Of a stretch of 58,559 nucleotides of DNA, positions 34,001 through 43,542 are shown one piece after another (position 1 is the first letter of the stretch; each line of letters opens with the position of its first letter). The stretch is from Oscillospiraceae bacterium (GTDB lineage Bacteria > Bacillota > Clostridia > Oscillospirales > SIG530). The DNA is taken from contig SVND01000005.1 of NCBI GenBank assembly GCA_015067075.1, positions 1 to 58,559 on the forward strand, in the 5' to 3' direction. The position numbers and the translations under genes are program-made. The notes beneath the pieces were generated by a model. It saw only the letters and a program-made list of their open reading frames with translations. It made no database searches and was not told the origin of the DNA.

Positions 34001-34592
34001 GGAGTATAAGCAGGTCAGCGAAAGGTATGAATTCATGTCCGCGCAGATCTCCGACCTTGAAAGCTCCCGTGACGAGCTTATGAAGATAATTTCCGAGCTT
34101 ACAAGCAGAATGTCGCTCATATTTGCAGAGCAGTTTGCAATAATAAATGAGGAATTCAAAAAGAGCTTCACAACTCTTTTCGGTGGCGGAAGCGCCGAGC
34201 TTGTACTCGCCTCCCCCGAAGATGTTTTGTCCTCAGGCATCGAAATAAAGGTACAGCCGCCGGGCAAGATCATTAAAAATCTGTCCGCACTTTCAGGCGG
34301 TGAGCAAGCCTTCGTCGCAATCGCCATATTGTTCGCCATGCTCAAGGTACGTCCGACACCGTTTTGCGTGCTTGACGAGGTTGAGTCTGCGCTCGACGAC
34401 GTAAACATCAATCGCTTTGCCGATTATGTGCGCAACCTTTGCACAAATACACAATTTATAACCATAACTCACAGACGCGGTACAATGCGCGCCGCCGATA
34501 TACTTTACGGCATTACGATGCAGGAAAAAGGTATATCCAAGGTGCTTACCATCAACGTTACAGAAGCTGCGAAGACAGCAGGCGTCAGCTGA
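31020..34592 (+). CDS. smc: Chromosome segregation protein SMC
   Basis: Condensin ATPase that compacts and segregates the chromosome. 1190 aa from TTG 31020, chosen because TTGAGGTG (31005-31012) lies 7 nt upstream and gives the usual MRLKSLEIQGFKSF start; GTG 31011 overlaps that site. N-terminal Walker A GPNGSGKSN (K37). Long coiled coils of about 170-500 and 670-1000 flank a hinge (about 505-660; DGIFGTVSQLI, NAGGAMTGGS). C-terminal signature ALSGGEQAF and Walker B FCVLDEVESALDD. ScpA and ScpB are not in the window. ftsY follows after 21 nt, the usual Firmicutes order. Confidence 0.97.
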   Translation: MRLKSLEIQGFKSFPDKTLINFEDGITAIVGPNGSGKSNISDAIRWVLGEQSVKTLRGESKMEDVIFNGASGRRPLGFAEVSLTIDNSSGLLATEYSEVTVTRRLYRSGESEYRINRQQVRLRDVVELFMDTGIGRDGYSIIGQGRIAEIISTKDEDRRQIFEEAAGISKFRYRRAEAQRKLNSVADNLVRLNDIASELEARVEPLRIESEKAQKYLELRDKRRKLEVNLWLRNLKQCKLSLAKAQEDYSVAKAQLDSLSDAVSEGESELDAMYLEMQQLASQIESIREQMRRTSENVSETERNIAVLTTQKQRNGEELDRIADELTQADAKKQLLCQQLDDLMSSDEAIKNEIISCEKDLSDTTKQFMATENAAVFASKKLEGINGDIAKNNDTITKLRIEHASKQSYAEALKDRINSASLSATAYEEKLRDTDAQLSALQKEREEKKQLASTHGNILLGYEMKIKKKTERIEQQKRDIESKSAELSGLIQRISTLSDMQKQMEGFSFSVKNIMRASQRGQLDGIFGTVSQLISVTDEYVQAIETALGAASENIVVEDERAAKAGIQFLKAQNGGRATFLPLTSISERSFNERGIDKCKGYIGIAAELVSFDSKFSGIFGNLLGKTVIADNIDNAIAIAKQFSYRFRIVTLDGQVINAGGAMTGGSAVKTSGFISRDNQINELKLKQNELENTISEMKTALQTSSDELALINSDYIAEKEASEKKEKGILELDSEIRQIMFMRETLQRSYDEETTSRSALENELAGLSALQSEREAKIAEAENALTSLSASAQQAQSELDKAREVADSTKDAMQAVRLTLEGLKARAVSAAESIASQKQRIDEFDFELADKAAQIDELKLRNTELEAAIAELESSKATLSASSASDSDTVKQLSDKRDSIEKARNERSLELRGFSSQKENMVRETTRLENKMASAQHDYDSTASKLWDEYQLTYSSAEEYYEEIPNISAAQKQVSEMKSAMKALGNVNVNAVEEYKQVSERYEFMSAQISDLESSRDELMKIISELTSRMSLIFAEQFAIINEEFKKSFTTLFGGGSAELVLASPEDVLSSGIEIKVQPPGKIIKNLSALSGGEQAFVAIAILFAMLKVRPTPFCVLDEVESALDDVNINRFADYVRNLCTNTQFITITHRRGTMRAADILYGITMQEKGISKVLTINVTEAAKTAGVS

Positions 34593-34613
34593 GTTTGAAA
34601 AGAGGTATCAATT

Positions 34614-35519
34614 ATGGGCTTTTTTGATAAGCTTAAACAAGGACTTACAAAGACAAAAGAAAACATCACAAAGCATCTTGAATCGGCTTTTTCAGGCTTT
34701 AAGAAGGTCGATGAGGACTTTCTGGAGGAGCTTTGCGACAGCCTTATCCTTGCCGACATCGGCGTCAACGCTGCAGAAAGCATCATCGACGAGCTTCGCG
34801 CACAGGCTAAAGCTCAGCATATTAACTCCGCAGACGAGGTCAAGGAGCTTTTGCGCAACATTATCGCCGATATCCTCGGCGAAAAAACAGAGCTTAACCT
34901 TTCCACAAAGCCGTCCGTCATACTTGTTATCGGTGTAAACGGCGTTGGCAAAACCACCTCCATCGCTAAAATGGCGAACATTCTCAAGCAGGACGGCAAG
35001 CGCGTGGTTTTGGCTGCAGCGGACACCTTCCGCGCAGGCGCTATCGAGCAGCTTGAAATATGGGCAGAGCGTGTAGGCGTAGACATCGTGCGCCATCAGG
35101 AGGGCTCTGACCCCGCCGCCGTTGTATACGATGCCATCACCGCCGTAAAAGCAAGAGGGGCTGATGTGCTTATTTGCGATACAGCAGGCAGATTGCATAA
35201 TAAATCCAATCTTATGGCAGAGCTTGCAAAAATAAACCGCATAATCGACCGTGAGCTTCCCGACAGTGCAAAAGAAGTCCTTCTCGTTTTAGATGGAACG
35301 ACAGGTCAAAACGCAGTTTCTCAAGCCCGTGAATTTAAAAATGTTGCCGATGTAAGCGGTATTATTCTTACAAAGCTCGACGGCACAGCCAAGGGCGGTA
35401 TAGTCGTCGCCGTAAAAAGCGAACTGGGTATTCCCGTCAAGCTCATCGGTGTTGGCGAAGGCATGGACGATATGCAACAGTTTGAGCCGCAGGACTTTGT
35501 AAAGGCACTCTTTGATTAA
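34614..35519 (+). CDS. ftsY: Signal recognition particle receptor FtsY
   Basis: SRP-GTPase that docks ribosome-SRP complexes at the membrane for co-translational insertion. 301 aa; the acidic A domain of proteobacteria is absent, as usual in Firmicutes. A four-helix N domain (1-95) precedes the G domain: GVNGVGKTTS (P loop, K near 112), DTFRAGAIEQL, DTAGRLHNK, TKLDGTAKGG and GVGEGMDDMQQF. Good GAGG site before ATG. Confidence 0.97.
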   Translation: MGFFDKLKQGLTKTKENITKHLESAFSGFKKVDEDFLEELCDSLILADIGVNAAESIIDELRAQAKAQHINSADEVKELLRNIIADILGEKTELNLSTKPSVILVIGVNGVGKTTSIAKMANILKQDGKRVVLAAADTFRAGAIEQLEIWAERVGVDIVRHQEGSDPAAVVYDAITAVKARGADVLICDTAGRLHNKSNLMAELAKINRIIDRELPDSAKEVLLVLDGTTGQNAVSQAREFKNVADVSGIILTKLDGTAKGGIVVAVKSELGIPVKLIGVGEGMDDMQQFEPQDFVKALFD

Positions 35520-35531
35520 GAGGTAATTTGT

Positions 35532-36143
35532 ATGAAATTTGTTATTGCTTCAAATAATAAAGGCAAGATCCGTGAATTTGCCGATATTTTACACGAGCTC
35601 GGCTTTGACGCTGTAGGTCAGGCTCAGCTCGGACATAACGTAGACCCCGAAGAAACGGGCACGACCTTTGAGGAAAACGCCCTTATAAAAGCCCGTGCGC
35701 TTTTTGCAGAGCTTGACGGCGATCTTGCCGCAATAGCCGACGATTCAGGCTTGGCTGTTGACGCTCTCGGCGGTCAGCCCGGCGTGTACTCTCGGCGCTT
35801 CGCAGGCGACGACGGCGACGATGCCGCTTGTATTAAAAAGCTACTTTTGTGCATGAAGGATGTTCCCGACGAAAAGCGTACTGCACGATTTGTTTCCGCC
35901 ATCGCCTGCGTTTTCCCCGACGGCAGCGAGACAGTAGTCCGTGGTACTTGTGAAGGTACTATTTTGCACGAGGTAAGAGGCACAAACGGCTTCGGCTACG
36001 ATCCCCTTTTCGTCCCCGTGGGTTATTCCCAAAGCTTTGGCGAATTAGACGCCGAAACGAAAAACGTTATCAGCCACCGCTACAACGCCGCAAAAAAATT
36101 CGGTCAGCGCGTTGCTGAAATTTTTAGTAACAGTCAAAATTAA
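35532..36143 (+). CDS. rdgB: XTP/dITP pyrophosphatase (RdgB/HAM1)
   Basis: House-cleaning enzyme hydrolysing XTP, dITP and ITP to monophosphates. 203 aa. Family blocks: IASNNKGKIREF (substrate loop), EETGTTFEENALIKA, AIADDSGLAVDALGG (catalytic Asp), GTNGFGYDPLFVP and SHRYNAAKKF. 12 nt after ftsY. Confidence 0.96.
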   Translation: MKFVIASNNKGKIREFADILHELGFDAVGQAQLGHNVDPEETGTTFEENALIKARALFAELDGDLAAIADDSGLAVDALGGQPGVYSRRFAGDDGDDAACIKKLLLCMKDVPDEKRTARFVSAIACVFPDGSETVVRGTCEGTILHEVRGTNGFGYDPLFVPVGYSQSFGELDAETKNVISHRYNAAKKFGQRVAEIFSNSQN

Positions 36144-36158
36144 AGGAGAAATAAATTT

Positions 36159-36446
36159 ATGTTATCCAGCAAACAGCGTGCCGCACTTCGCGCCATCGCA
36201 AACAGAGAAGATACGATTTTATACGTTGGTAAATCGGGAATTACTCCCAATATTGAAATACAGGCACGCGATGCACTTCGTGCCCGTGAGCTTATAAAAG
36301 GCAGAGTCCTTGAAAACTCCCTTTATACAGCGAAGGAAGCGGCTGAAATGCTTGCAGATATGCTTGATGCCGACGTTGTTCAGACTATCGGCTCTCGCTT
36401 TGTAATTTTCAAAAGAAACCCCGAAAACCCTCGCATAGAGATCTGA
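36159..36446 (+). CDS. yhbY: YhbY/CRM-family RNA-binding protein
   Basis: 95-aa single CRM domain. MLSSKQRAALRAIAN, then YVGKSGITPNIEIQARDAL and QTIGSRFVIFKRN are characteristic (GxxG-like loop in VGKSGIT). Known members associate with pre-50S ribosomes. The location between rdgB and nadD (2-nt gap) is a common Firmicutes arrangement. Confidence 0.92.
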   Translation: MLSSKQRAALRAIANREDTILYVGKSGITPNIEIQARDALRARELIKGRVLENSLYTAKEAAEMLADMLDADVVQTIGSRFVIFKRNPENPRIEI

Positions 36447-36447
36447 T

Positions 36448-37065
36448 ATGAACGCAGAAAAAAAGCATCGCATCGGCATTATGGGCGGCACATATAATCC
36501 TATTCATTTAGGACACATTCGCTCAGCTCTTAAGGCCCGTAAATATCTTTGTCTTGACAAGCTGTTCATTATTCCCGCTTCAACTCCGCCGCACAAGGAA
36601 TTTGCCCGTGATATTTCAGACAGCGACAGACTTGAAACTGTACGTTTGGCTTTCAAGGGCAAAAAAAATATTGAGGTTTCAGACATCGAGCTTTTGCGGA
36701 AAGGTAAAAGCTATTCCATCGATACAGTTTTACATTTTCGCTCCATATATCCCGACAGCGAGCTTTTCCTTATTATCGGAACGGACATGCTTCTTTCTTT
36801 TGAGCAGTGGTATCGCTTTACCGAGATTCTTGAAAAAGTTACCTTGACGGTGATTCCCCGTCACAGTGAGGATATACCAAAGCTGAAAGAGCACTCCGCC
36901 TATATGCAAAAGCTTTACGGCGCGAGCATTCGCATTTTAAATCTCAAGCCCTTCGATATCAGTTCAACACAGATCAGACAAAGCCTTAAAAATCGCGAAG
37001 ACGTTTCTGACCTTCTTGACTGCCGAGTTTATTCATACATTTTGGAAAGAGGTCTTTACCTTTGA
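36448..37065 (+). CDS. nadD: Nicotinate-nucleotide adenylyltransferase
   Basis: Makes deamido-NAD from NaMN and ATP. 205 aa. Nucleotidyltransferase motif GGTYNPIHLGH (T/HxGH type) at the start and ISSTQIR near residue 170. Also STPPHK and FIIGTDMLLSF (substrate pocket). The ATG follows the yhbY stop by 1 nt; its stop overlaps the start of yqeK. Confidence 0.96.
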   Translation: MNAEKKHRIGIMGGTYNPIHLGHIRSALKARKYLCLDKLFIIPASTPPHKEFARDISDSDRLETVRLAFKGKKNIEVSDIELLRKGKSYSIDTVLHFRSIYPDSELFLIIGTDMLLSFEQWYRFTEILEKVTLTVIPRHSEDIPKLKEHSAYMQKLYGASIRILNLKPFDISSTQIRQSLKNREDVSDLLDCRVYSYILERGLYL

Positions 37066-37649
37066 TATCTGCAGAAAAATACATCAGCTTTATCGAATAT
37101 CTTTCCTCGCACCTTTCAAAAAATCGCTTCTATCATAGCGTTTCCGTTGAAAAAGAATGCCGTCTTCTCGCCCATCGCTACGGTGCAGATGACTGTGCTT
37201 GCTGTATTGCAGGTCTGCTCCATGATGTAACACGCGGGCTTTCTTTGGACGAGCAGTTGACTTTGGTAAACAGATATGATATAATAACTGACGATTTTCA
37301 GCGCTCCTCGGCAAACCTGCTTCACGCAGTTACAGCCCCCGCCGTAGTGCAAGAGCTTTTCAGCATAAACGATGCTGATATTCTCGATGCTATCCGTTAT
37401 CACACCACGGGAAAGCCTGATATGTCGCTTATCTGTAAGATTATTTTCATTGCTGATTTTTGCGAGCCGACACGACAGTACAGCTTCTCACACGAAGTGC
37501 GAAAGCTGGCACATGAAAGCATCGACAAGGCCGTCACCACAGCTTTGGATCTGACGATCACCCATCTTCATGAAAAAAATGTTCCCATTCACGAGGACAC
37601 TCTTAACGCATTTGCCTTTTATAGCAAGGAGAAAAACTTAAAGATATGA
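37062..37649 (+). CDS. yqeK: YqeK-type HD-domain hydrolase (diadenosine tetraphosphatase family)
   Basis: 195 aa. HD metal motif: His in FYHSVSVEKEC, LLHDVTRGL (HD) and a later His/Asp in DADILDAIRYHTTG and IADFCEP. Start TTG 37062 overlaps the nadD stop by 3 nt (TTGA). Characterised YqeK proteins split Ap4A symmetrically to ADP. The neighbourhood nadD-yqeK-LCP-rsfS is conserved in Clostridia. Confidence 0.93.
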   Translation: MISAEKYISFIEYLSSHLSKNRFYHSVSVEKECRLLAHRYGADDCACCIAGLLHDVTRGLSLDEQLTLVNRYDIITDDFQRSSANLLHAVTAPAVVQELFSINDADILDAIRYHTTGKPDMSLICKIIFIADFCEPTRQYSFSHEVRKLAHESIDKAVTTALDLTITHLHEKNVPIHEDTLNAFAFYSKEKNLKI

Positions 37650-38845
37650 AAAAAACCGCAAAGAAAACAACTTCAAGTAAAAAACGTGCTAAGCGCCGTC
37701 TGCCTATTCCGGTTCAGCGAGCTCTCGCCGTTTTAAGCATCGTTGCCTTCGCTTTAGTAATATTCGTCACAGGCTTTTCCTTAGTCCGACTTACGAATAT
37801 TTTAAGCTCATCATCCTTTGGCGCTGACTCGGGTACACCAACACCGACGGTGGACGTTACACCGATGCCCGATGCAACAAGCTCGCCTATCCCGACGGCT
37901 ACACCTACTCCTTACGGCGTTATCGACGACGTTGTAAACGTGTTCCGTCCGACACAGGTAACTGACGGCACGAAGGAAAAGGTGCGAAATATTTACACCT
38001 TCCTCGTCTGCGGAACGGATATAGACAATACACGAACTGACGTTTTACTGCTTTGTCAGTACGATATAACCGCACAAAGCTTAAAGCTTTTACAGATCCC
38101 TCGTGACAGCTATATCGAATCCGACCATTACGACAAGAAAATAACTGCTATTCACGCATATGACGGTATGGATGCGCTACTCGATGCCATACACCGCACA
38201 TTTGCTGTAGAAGTCGATTTTTGGGTAAAAGTAAAGATCTCAGGCTTTCGCGAGCTCGTTGACCTTATCGGCGGAGTCGAGGTATACGTTGACTACAACA
38301 TGGATTATGAGGATCCCGATCAGGATCTTAAGATACATTTGAAAAAAGGACTTCAGACTCTTGACGGCAAGCAAGCCGAGGGCTACGTTCGCTACCGCCA
38401 CGGCTACGCCAACGGCGACATTGGCAGAATGAACGCCCAACGTAAATTTCTTAAAGCCTTTGTGACTCAGGCGTTTTCTCTCAAAAACGTCACGAAGATC
38501 CCCGATATGATAGCGACCTGCCTTGAGATCGTTTCAACTAACGCTTCCGTTTACGATCTGACGTATTTCGCCACAAGCGCTCTGTCGCTCAACATGGAAA
38601 ACATCTCCATCTTCACCGCACCCGGTGAACCGTCCTACAAAGCAGGTGACCCACATTCGTATTTCACCCTGTACGACGATGAAACCATAGAGCTTATTAA
38701 AACACATTTTAATCCCTATACAACGGAGCTTTCCGCCAGCGATTTTTCAATTATCGAGCTTTCTCACAAATACAGCGACTCTGCTACCGACAACGAGGGT
38801 ACAAGCTTCGGCGAGCTCGACGAAACAGCACCGAAAAAAAAGTAA
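37646..38845 (+). CDS. LytR-CpsA-Psr (LCP) family cell-envelope transferase
   Basis: 399 aa. Basic N-terminus, one membrane helix at about 29-50, then a Thr/Pro linker (GTPTPTVDVTPMP, SPIPTATPTP) at about 66-90. The LCP domain lies at about 110-345: LVCGTDIDNTRTDVLLL, IPRDSYIE (Asp/Arg of the pyrophosphate site), and RYRHGYANGDIGRMNAQRKF (Arg-rich block). Known: LCP enzymes attach undecaprenyl-linked polymers (teichoic acid, capsule) to peptidoglycan or proteins. ATG overlaps the yqeK stop by 4 nt. The long Thr/Pro spacer is shared with several lipoproteins in the window. Confidence 0.93.
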   Translation: MKKTAKKTTSSKKRAKRRLPIPVQRALAVLSIVAFALVIFVTGFSLVRLTNILSSSSFGADSGTPTPTVDVTPMPDATSSPIPTATPTPYGVIDDVVNVFRPTQVTDGTKEKVRNIYTFLVCGTDIDNTRTDVLLLCQYDITAQSLKLLQIPRDSYIESDHYDKKITAIHAYDGMDALLDAIHRTFAVEVDFWVKVKISGFRELVDLIGGVEVYVDYNMDYEDPDQDLKIHLKKGLQTLDGKQAEGYVRYRHGYANGDIGRMNAQRKFLKAFVTQAFSLKNVTKIPDMIATCLEIVSTNASVYDLTYFATSALSLNMENISIFTAPGEPSYKAGDPHSYFTLYDDETIELIKTHFNPYTTELSASDFSIIELSHKYSDSATDNEGTSFGELDETAPKKK

Positions 38846-38857
38846 GGAGACAGACAT

Positions 38858-39214
38858 ATGGATAAAAAAGAACTTCTCAAAAACATCGTAAAGGTACTTG
38901 ATTCAAAAAAGGCCGAGGATATCAGCGTTATCGAAATTGAGGACCTTACCATCATCGCTGACTATTTTGTCATTGCGACAGCTCTCAACAGCACTCATAT
39001 AAAGGCGCTTGTAGATGAGGTGGAATTCCAGATCGAAAAGCTCGGTGTTACGGCTACAAAGGTCGAGGGCGACCGTGCAAGCGGCTGGCTCGTTATGGAT
39101 TACGATTGGATCATGGTCCACGTTTTCGTCAAGGATTCCCGCGAGTTCTATAAGCTTGAACGCCTTTGGGCAGACGGCAAGCCCGTTGATATTTCCGACA
39201 TCATTGAACAGTAA
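38858..39214 (+). CDS. rsfS: Ribosomal silencing factor RsfS
   Basis: 118 aa. Binds ribosomal protein L14 and blocks subunit joining in starvation. Blocks DISVIEIEDLTIIADYFVIA, VEGDRASGWLVMDYDWIMVHVF (split by a few residues) and the C-terminal FYKLERLWADG are typical. GTAAGGAGA precedes ATG. Confidence 0.96.
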   Translation: MDKKELLKNIVKVLDSKKAEDISVIEIEDLTIIADYFVIATALNSTHIKALVDEVEFQIEKLGVTATKVEGDRASGWLVMDYDWIMVHVFVKDSREFYKLERLWADGKPVDISDIIEQ

Positions 39215-39297
39215 ACGCCGTGTAATATCGAAGCATACATTATATATTGTTGTTTATTTATTTACATTAAGAATATAGGAAGAGATTGGTGAATTTT

Positions 39298-41712
39298 ATG
39301 GAAATCGGAAGATACAATTTTTCTGAAATCGAAAAGAAATGGCAAGACATTTGGGATGAAACAAACGCCTTCGCCGCAGGAACAGATTATTCCAAGCCGA
39401 AATTTTATGCACTTGTTGAATTCCCTTACCCGTCAGGCGCAGGTCTTCACGTAGGACATCCCAGAAGCTATACAGCTTTGGATATCGTTGCAAGAAAAAA
39501 GCGTCTTGAGGGATTTAACGTTCTTTATCCCATGGGCTGGGACGCCTTCGGTCTGCCCACGGAAAACTTTGCTATCAAAAACAAGATACATCCCTCTATC
39601 GTTACAGCTAACAATGTAGCCCGTTTTAAAAGCCAGCTTAAATCACTCGGTCTTTCCTTTGATTGGAACCGCGAAATAAATACAACCGATCCCAATTATT
39701 TCAAGTGGACTCAGTGGATATTCCTTAAGCTTTTTGAAAAGGGACTTGCTTATAAAAAGGAAATGAACGTTAACTGGTGCACAAGCTGTAAGTGCGTTTT
39801 GGCTAACGAAGAAGTCGTAAACGGCGTTTGTGAGCGTTGCGGAAGCGAAGTTGTTCACAAGGTAAAGAGCCAGTGGATGCTTAAAATAACAGAATACGCC
39901 CAGCGCCTTATTGACGATCTCGACGGTCTCGATTACATTGAGCGCGTAAAAACTCAGCAGCGCAATTGGATCGGCAGATCCACAGGTGCTGAGGTTCGTT
40001 TTGAAACCACGGCAGGAGATACTCTTACCGTTTATACAACACGCCCCGACACTCTTTTCGGCGCAACTTACATGGTAATATCTCCCGAACACGCTCTTAT
40101 TGAAAAGTGGAAAGAGCTTCTTGGCAATTATGATGAAATCGCTGCTTACCGCGAGGCTGCCGCTAAAAAGTCCGATTTCGAGCGTACAGAGGTTCAAAAG
40201 GATAAAACAGGTGTCCGTCTTGACGGCGTTATGGGTATCAACCCTGTAAACGGCAAGGAAATTCCCATTTTCGTTTCCGATTACGTTCTCGTTACATACG
40301 GAACAGGTGCTATCATGGCTGTTCCCGGTCATGACGAGCGCGACTGGGAGTTTGCAAAGAAGTTCGATCTTCCCATCATCGAGGTCGTCGGCGGCGGAAA
40401 CGTAGAGCAAGCCGCATATACAGATATCGAAAACGGTATCATGGTAAACTCGGGCTTCCTCGACGGAAAATCTGTTAAAGATGCAAAGGCAGCCATCATT
40501 GAATGGCTTTCCGAAAAAGGCATCGGCACACCGAAGGTAAATTACAAGCTTCGCGACTGGGTATTTTCACGTCAGCGTTATTGGGGCGAGCCCATTCCTC
40601 TCGTTTACTGCGAGCATTGCGGCTGGGTACCCGTTGATGAGCACGACCTTCCCCTTACATTGCCCGAGGTAGACTCCTACGAGCCCTCCGATACCGGCGA
40701 ATCTCCCCTTGCAAAAATAGATTCTTGGGTAAACACTTCTTGCCCCAAGTGCGGCGCTCCCGCAAAGCGTGAAACAGACACCATGCCTCAGTGGGCAGGC
40801 TCTTCATGGTACTTCCTTCGCTATTGCGATCCCTGCAACGGCGACGCTTTGGCAAGCAAGGAAGCGCTCGATTATTGGCTTCCCATTGATTGGTATAACG
40901 GCGGCATGGAGCATACGACGCTTCACCTGCTCTACTCCCGTTTCTGGCATAAGTTCCTTTATGATATCGGCGTAGTTCCCACCTGTGAGCCTTATGCAAA
41001 GCGCACCTCACACGGCATGATTCTCGGTGAAAACGGCGAAAAGATGTCTAAATCTCGCGGAAACGTCGTAAATCCCGACGAGATAGTACACGATTACGGC
41101 GCAGACACAATGCGTCTTTATGAAATGTTCATCGGCGACTTTGAAAAGGCGGCACCTTGGTCGTCCCAGAGCATTAAGGGGTGCAAGCGCTTCCTTGACC
41201 GTGTATGGGGCATGCAGAGTCTCCTCAACGATGAAACAGGCTACAGCGCAAAGCTTGAGTCCGCTTTCCATAAAACGATCAAAAAGGTCACGGAGGACAT
41301 TGATACGCTTAAGTTCAACACAGCTATCGCCGCACTTATGAGCCTTACAAACGATATTTATGAACAAAAGGCTGTAACCCGCGACGAATTCAAGACGTTC
41401 CTTATCCTTCTTTCACCCTTTGCACCTCACATTTGCGAGGAGATCTGGCAGAATTGTGGCTTTGATGGCTACATCCACAAGGCTGAATGGTGCAAATACG
41501 ACGAGGCAAAGACTGCTGACTCTGTTCTTGAGCTTCCCGTTCAGATAAACGGCAAGCTCCGCGCAGTAATTTCCGTTCCCGTCGGCTCTGACAAGGATGC
41601 TATCCTTGCCGCCGCAAAAGCTGACGCCGCTGTAAGCGCCGCTATCGACGGAAAGAGCATCGTTAAAGAGATCTTTGTTCCCAACAAAATGGTCAACTTC
41701 GTTGTAAAATAA
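39298..41712 (+). CDS. leuS: Leucyl-tRNA synthetase
   Basis: Class I synthetase, 804 aa from ATG 39298. I prefer this start because [15 protein letters not shown] aligns with the family; upstream TTG 39286 and GTG 39289 are possible. HIGH motif reads HVGH (51-54) after [13 protein letters not shown] at 582-586 ([10 protein letters not shown]). A four-Cys zinc knob (CTSCKCV with CERCGS) and later CEHCGW and CPKCG pairs are present. The CP1 editing domain is at about 215-400 with [12 protein letters not shown]. There is no T-box leader in the 83 nt upstream. Confidence 0.97.
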   Translation: MEIGRYNFSEIEKKWQDIWDETNAFAAGTDYSKPKFYALVEFPYPSGAGLHVGHPRSYTALDIVARKKRLEGFNVLYPMGWDAFGLPTENFAIKNKIHPSIVTANNVARFKSQLKSLGLSFDWNREINTTDPNYFKWTQWIFLKLFEKGLAYKKEMNVNWCTSCKCVLANEEVVNGVCERCGSEVVHKVKSQWMLKITEYAQRLIDDLDGLDYIERVKTQQRNWIGRSTGAEVRFETTAGDTLTVYTTRPDTLFGATYMVISPEHALIEKWKELLGNYDEIAAYREAAAKKSDFERTEVQKDKTGVRLDGVMGINPVNGKEIPIFVSDYVLVTYGTGAIMAVPGHDERDWEFAKKFDLPIIEVVGGGNVEQAAYTDIENGIMVNSGFLDGKSVKDAKAAIIEWLSEKGIGTPKVNYKLRDWVFSRQRYWGEPIPLVYCEHCGWVPVDEHDLPLTLPEVDSYEPSDTGESPLAKIDSWVNTSCPKCGAPAKRETDTMPQWAGSSWYFLRYCDPCNGDALASKEALDYWLPIDWYNGGMEHTTLHLLYSRFWHKFLYDIGVVPTCEPYAKRTSHGMILGENGEKMSKSRGNVVNPDEIVHDYGADTMRLYEMFIGDFEKAAPWSSQSIKGCKRFLDRVWGMQSLLNDETGYSAKLESAFHKTIKKVTEDIDTLKFNTAIAALMSLTNDIYEQKAVTRDEFKTFLILLSPFAPHICEEIWQNCGFDGYIHKAEWCKYDEAKTADSVLELPVQINGKLRAVISVPVGSDKDAILAAAKADAAVSAAIDGKSIVKEIFVPNKMVNFVVK

Positions 41713-41735
41713 TACTGATATAAAGAAGAGTAATT

Positions 41736-43541
41736 ATGAAAAAAACTAAATCAAATTTCCTTAAATTCATTTCGGTTCTTGCGGTTTTGCTCGCTGTTTT
41801 ATGCGCCTTTTCCGCTTGCAACAATAACGGCACAGACGTAGAATCAACGCCCACGCCTACTGTCGAAGCTACAGAAACTCCGACAACCGCTCCCGAAAGC
41901 ACACCCACACCTACATCTGCACCTACTCCTACACCCATCGATCCCCTTCTCATTCCCGAAGGCGCTTCTGCCAATATTACATACGATATTGACACATCCG
42001 TTTTAGGAAAAGAGATAACAAACAAGGTCAGCACGATGAACATGTGGATGTTCAATATGTTTTGGCTTGACGAAGCAAAGGATCAGCCTCATGATTTCTT
42101 TGCCAAGGAATACCCCTTCGTTGAAACGATGCAGTTCATGCAGGCTACAGGCGGTAACGCAGACCGTGATCTTTTCATCAATCCCAAGAACAAAAACGTT
42201 CTCGACGATTACTATTTCGACGAGCTCATCGAAGCCTGCCGCAATCTTGTCAATCAAGGCGTTACTCCCTGCATCAAAACAGGTAACGTACCGCAAAAAT
42301 ACTCCACCGTTGATACAACGGGCACCTTCGGTGTAAACCTTTTCCCGCCGGATGATTACGATGTATATTACAACTACATCAAGGCTATCGCTCAAGCTTT
42401 AGTCGACGAATTCGGTCTCGAAGAGGTTCAGACTTGGTCTTGGGGCTGTTACACAGAGTATGAAAACCGCGATTGGTTCACGATCAACGATAACGCCGAG
42501 GAAACGCTTATCGCTTTCTGCAAGATCTATGACTACACAGTTGCCGCTTTGCAGGATGTTTTAGGCGAAGAGATCGACATCGGCGCGCACAGTATGTCCT
42601 GCTCCGAAGGGCTTTGGGACGAGCGTAGCTTCATTGAACATTGCGCCAACGGCACAAACTATGCAACAGGCAAAACAGGCACTCGCCTCACCTATCTTGC
42701 AGGCTCCTTCTACGACAGCAATCCCAATTCCGTTACAGAGGACAATCTTATCCGCACAATAAATGTACTTCGCGATAAGGCTGTTTCAGTCGGACTTACA
42801 AATCTTCGCTACGGCATCGACGAGGGACGTCTTCTTTCAGGTACTGTCAAAGGCAGAAACGCATGGGATCTTATCTCCCGCGTTGTCGGTCAGACATATC
42901 AGGGCGCATACGATGCAAGAATTATCAAGCAGATGATAGACAACGATATTGACTATTTTGCCGCTTGGGCTTACAAATCCTCAAGCTCCGTTTGGGAAGG
43001 TCTTGACACCGTAAGCTTGCACGTTGCAAGAGAGTTTTACAAGATGGTCGGCTCGAAGGAAATCACCGCCGTTAAATCAGGCAGTGAGGTTTCGGGCGGC
43101 GAAGTCGGTGCTACCGCTTCATACGATCCCGAAACAGGTAAGATATACATCATGGCTTACAATTTCGGCGATAAGATCTATTACGACGGCAGAGAAAAGC
43201 TCATGTTCAACGTAAAGCTTCCCGAGGGCTGTACCTCCGTCAAGGTTACTCGCAGTCTCGTTGACGACGATGCAAACTTCTTTGACGAATTTGAAGCATT
43301 CCGCGAAGAATTTGACATTCCCGACAACCATTTCTCACAGTCTCCCGAAAGTGCACAGGTCAACGACAACCTTAACGACACTCTTTCCAGAGCATTTTTT
43401 GAGGCTAAATACGATATTTTTGCGGAAGCCTCCAAGCTCATTCCTACGGAAGGCACTGCTGAAGTAACAGACGGTACACTTTCCCTTTATCTCGATGCCG
43501 CACCTCAGGCAACCGTCTTCTATGTAATTGAAACAAAGTGA
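41736..43541 (+). CDS. Clan-A glycoside hydrolase-like lipoprotein (GH39-like)
   Basis: 601 aa. Signal and lipobox-like AFSAC with Cys28, then a long Thr/Pro linker (about 34-70). The main domain (about 75-480) reads as a (beta/alpha)8 barrel. WSWGCYTEYENRDWF holds Glu241/Glu243 as acid/base candidate, and LRYGIDEGRLL holds Glu363 as nucleophile candidate, the spacing expected for clan GH-A families such as GH39. A small beta domain ends the protein (about 440-601). Substrate unknown; beta-xylosidase or related activity is inference. 24 nt after leuS, and 1 nt before the GT39 gene. Confidence 0.75.
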   Translation: MKKTKSNFLKFISVLAVLLAVLCAFSACNNNGTDVESTPTPTVEATETPTTAPESTPTPTSAPTPTPIDPLLIPEGASANITYDIDTSVLGKEITNKVSTMNMWMFNMFWLDEAKDQPHDFFAKEYPFVETMQFMQATGGNADRDLFINPKNKNVLDDYYFDELIEACRNLVNQGVTPCIKTGNVPQKYSTVDTTGTFGVNLFPPDDYDVYYNYIKAIAQALVDEFGLEEVQTWSWGCYTEYENRDWFTINDNAEETLIAFCKIYDYTVAALQDVLGEEIDIGAHSMSCSEGLWDERSFIEHCANGTNYATGKTGTRLTYLAGSFYDSNPNSVTEDNLIRTINVLRDKAVSVGLTNLRYGIDEGRLLSGTVKGRNAWDLISRVVGQTYQGAYDARIIKQMIDNDIDYFAAWAYKSSSSVWEGLDTVSLHVAREFYKMVGSKEITAVKSGSEVSGGEVGATASYDPETGKIYIMAYNFGDKIYYDGREKLMFNVKLPEGCTSVKVTRSLVDDDANFFDEFEAFREEFDIPDNHFSQSPESAQVNDNLNDTLSRAFFEAKYDIFAEASKLIPTEGTAEVTDGTLSLYLDAAPQATVFYVIETK

Positions 43542-43542
43542 T

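Noticed and set aside
39215-39297. T-box leader for leuS
   Set aside because: The gap is too short, and no AGGGTGG-type T-box or terminator is present.
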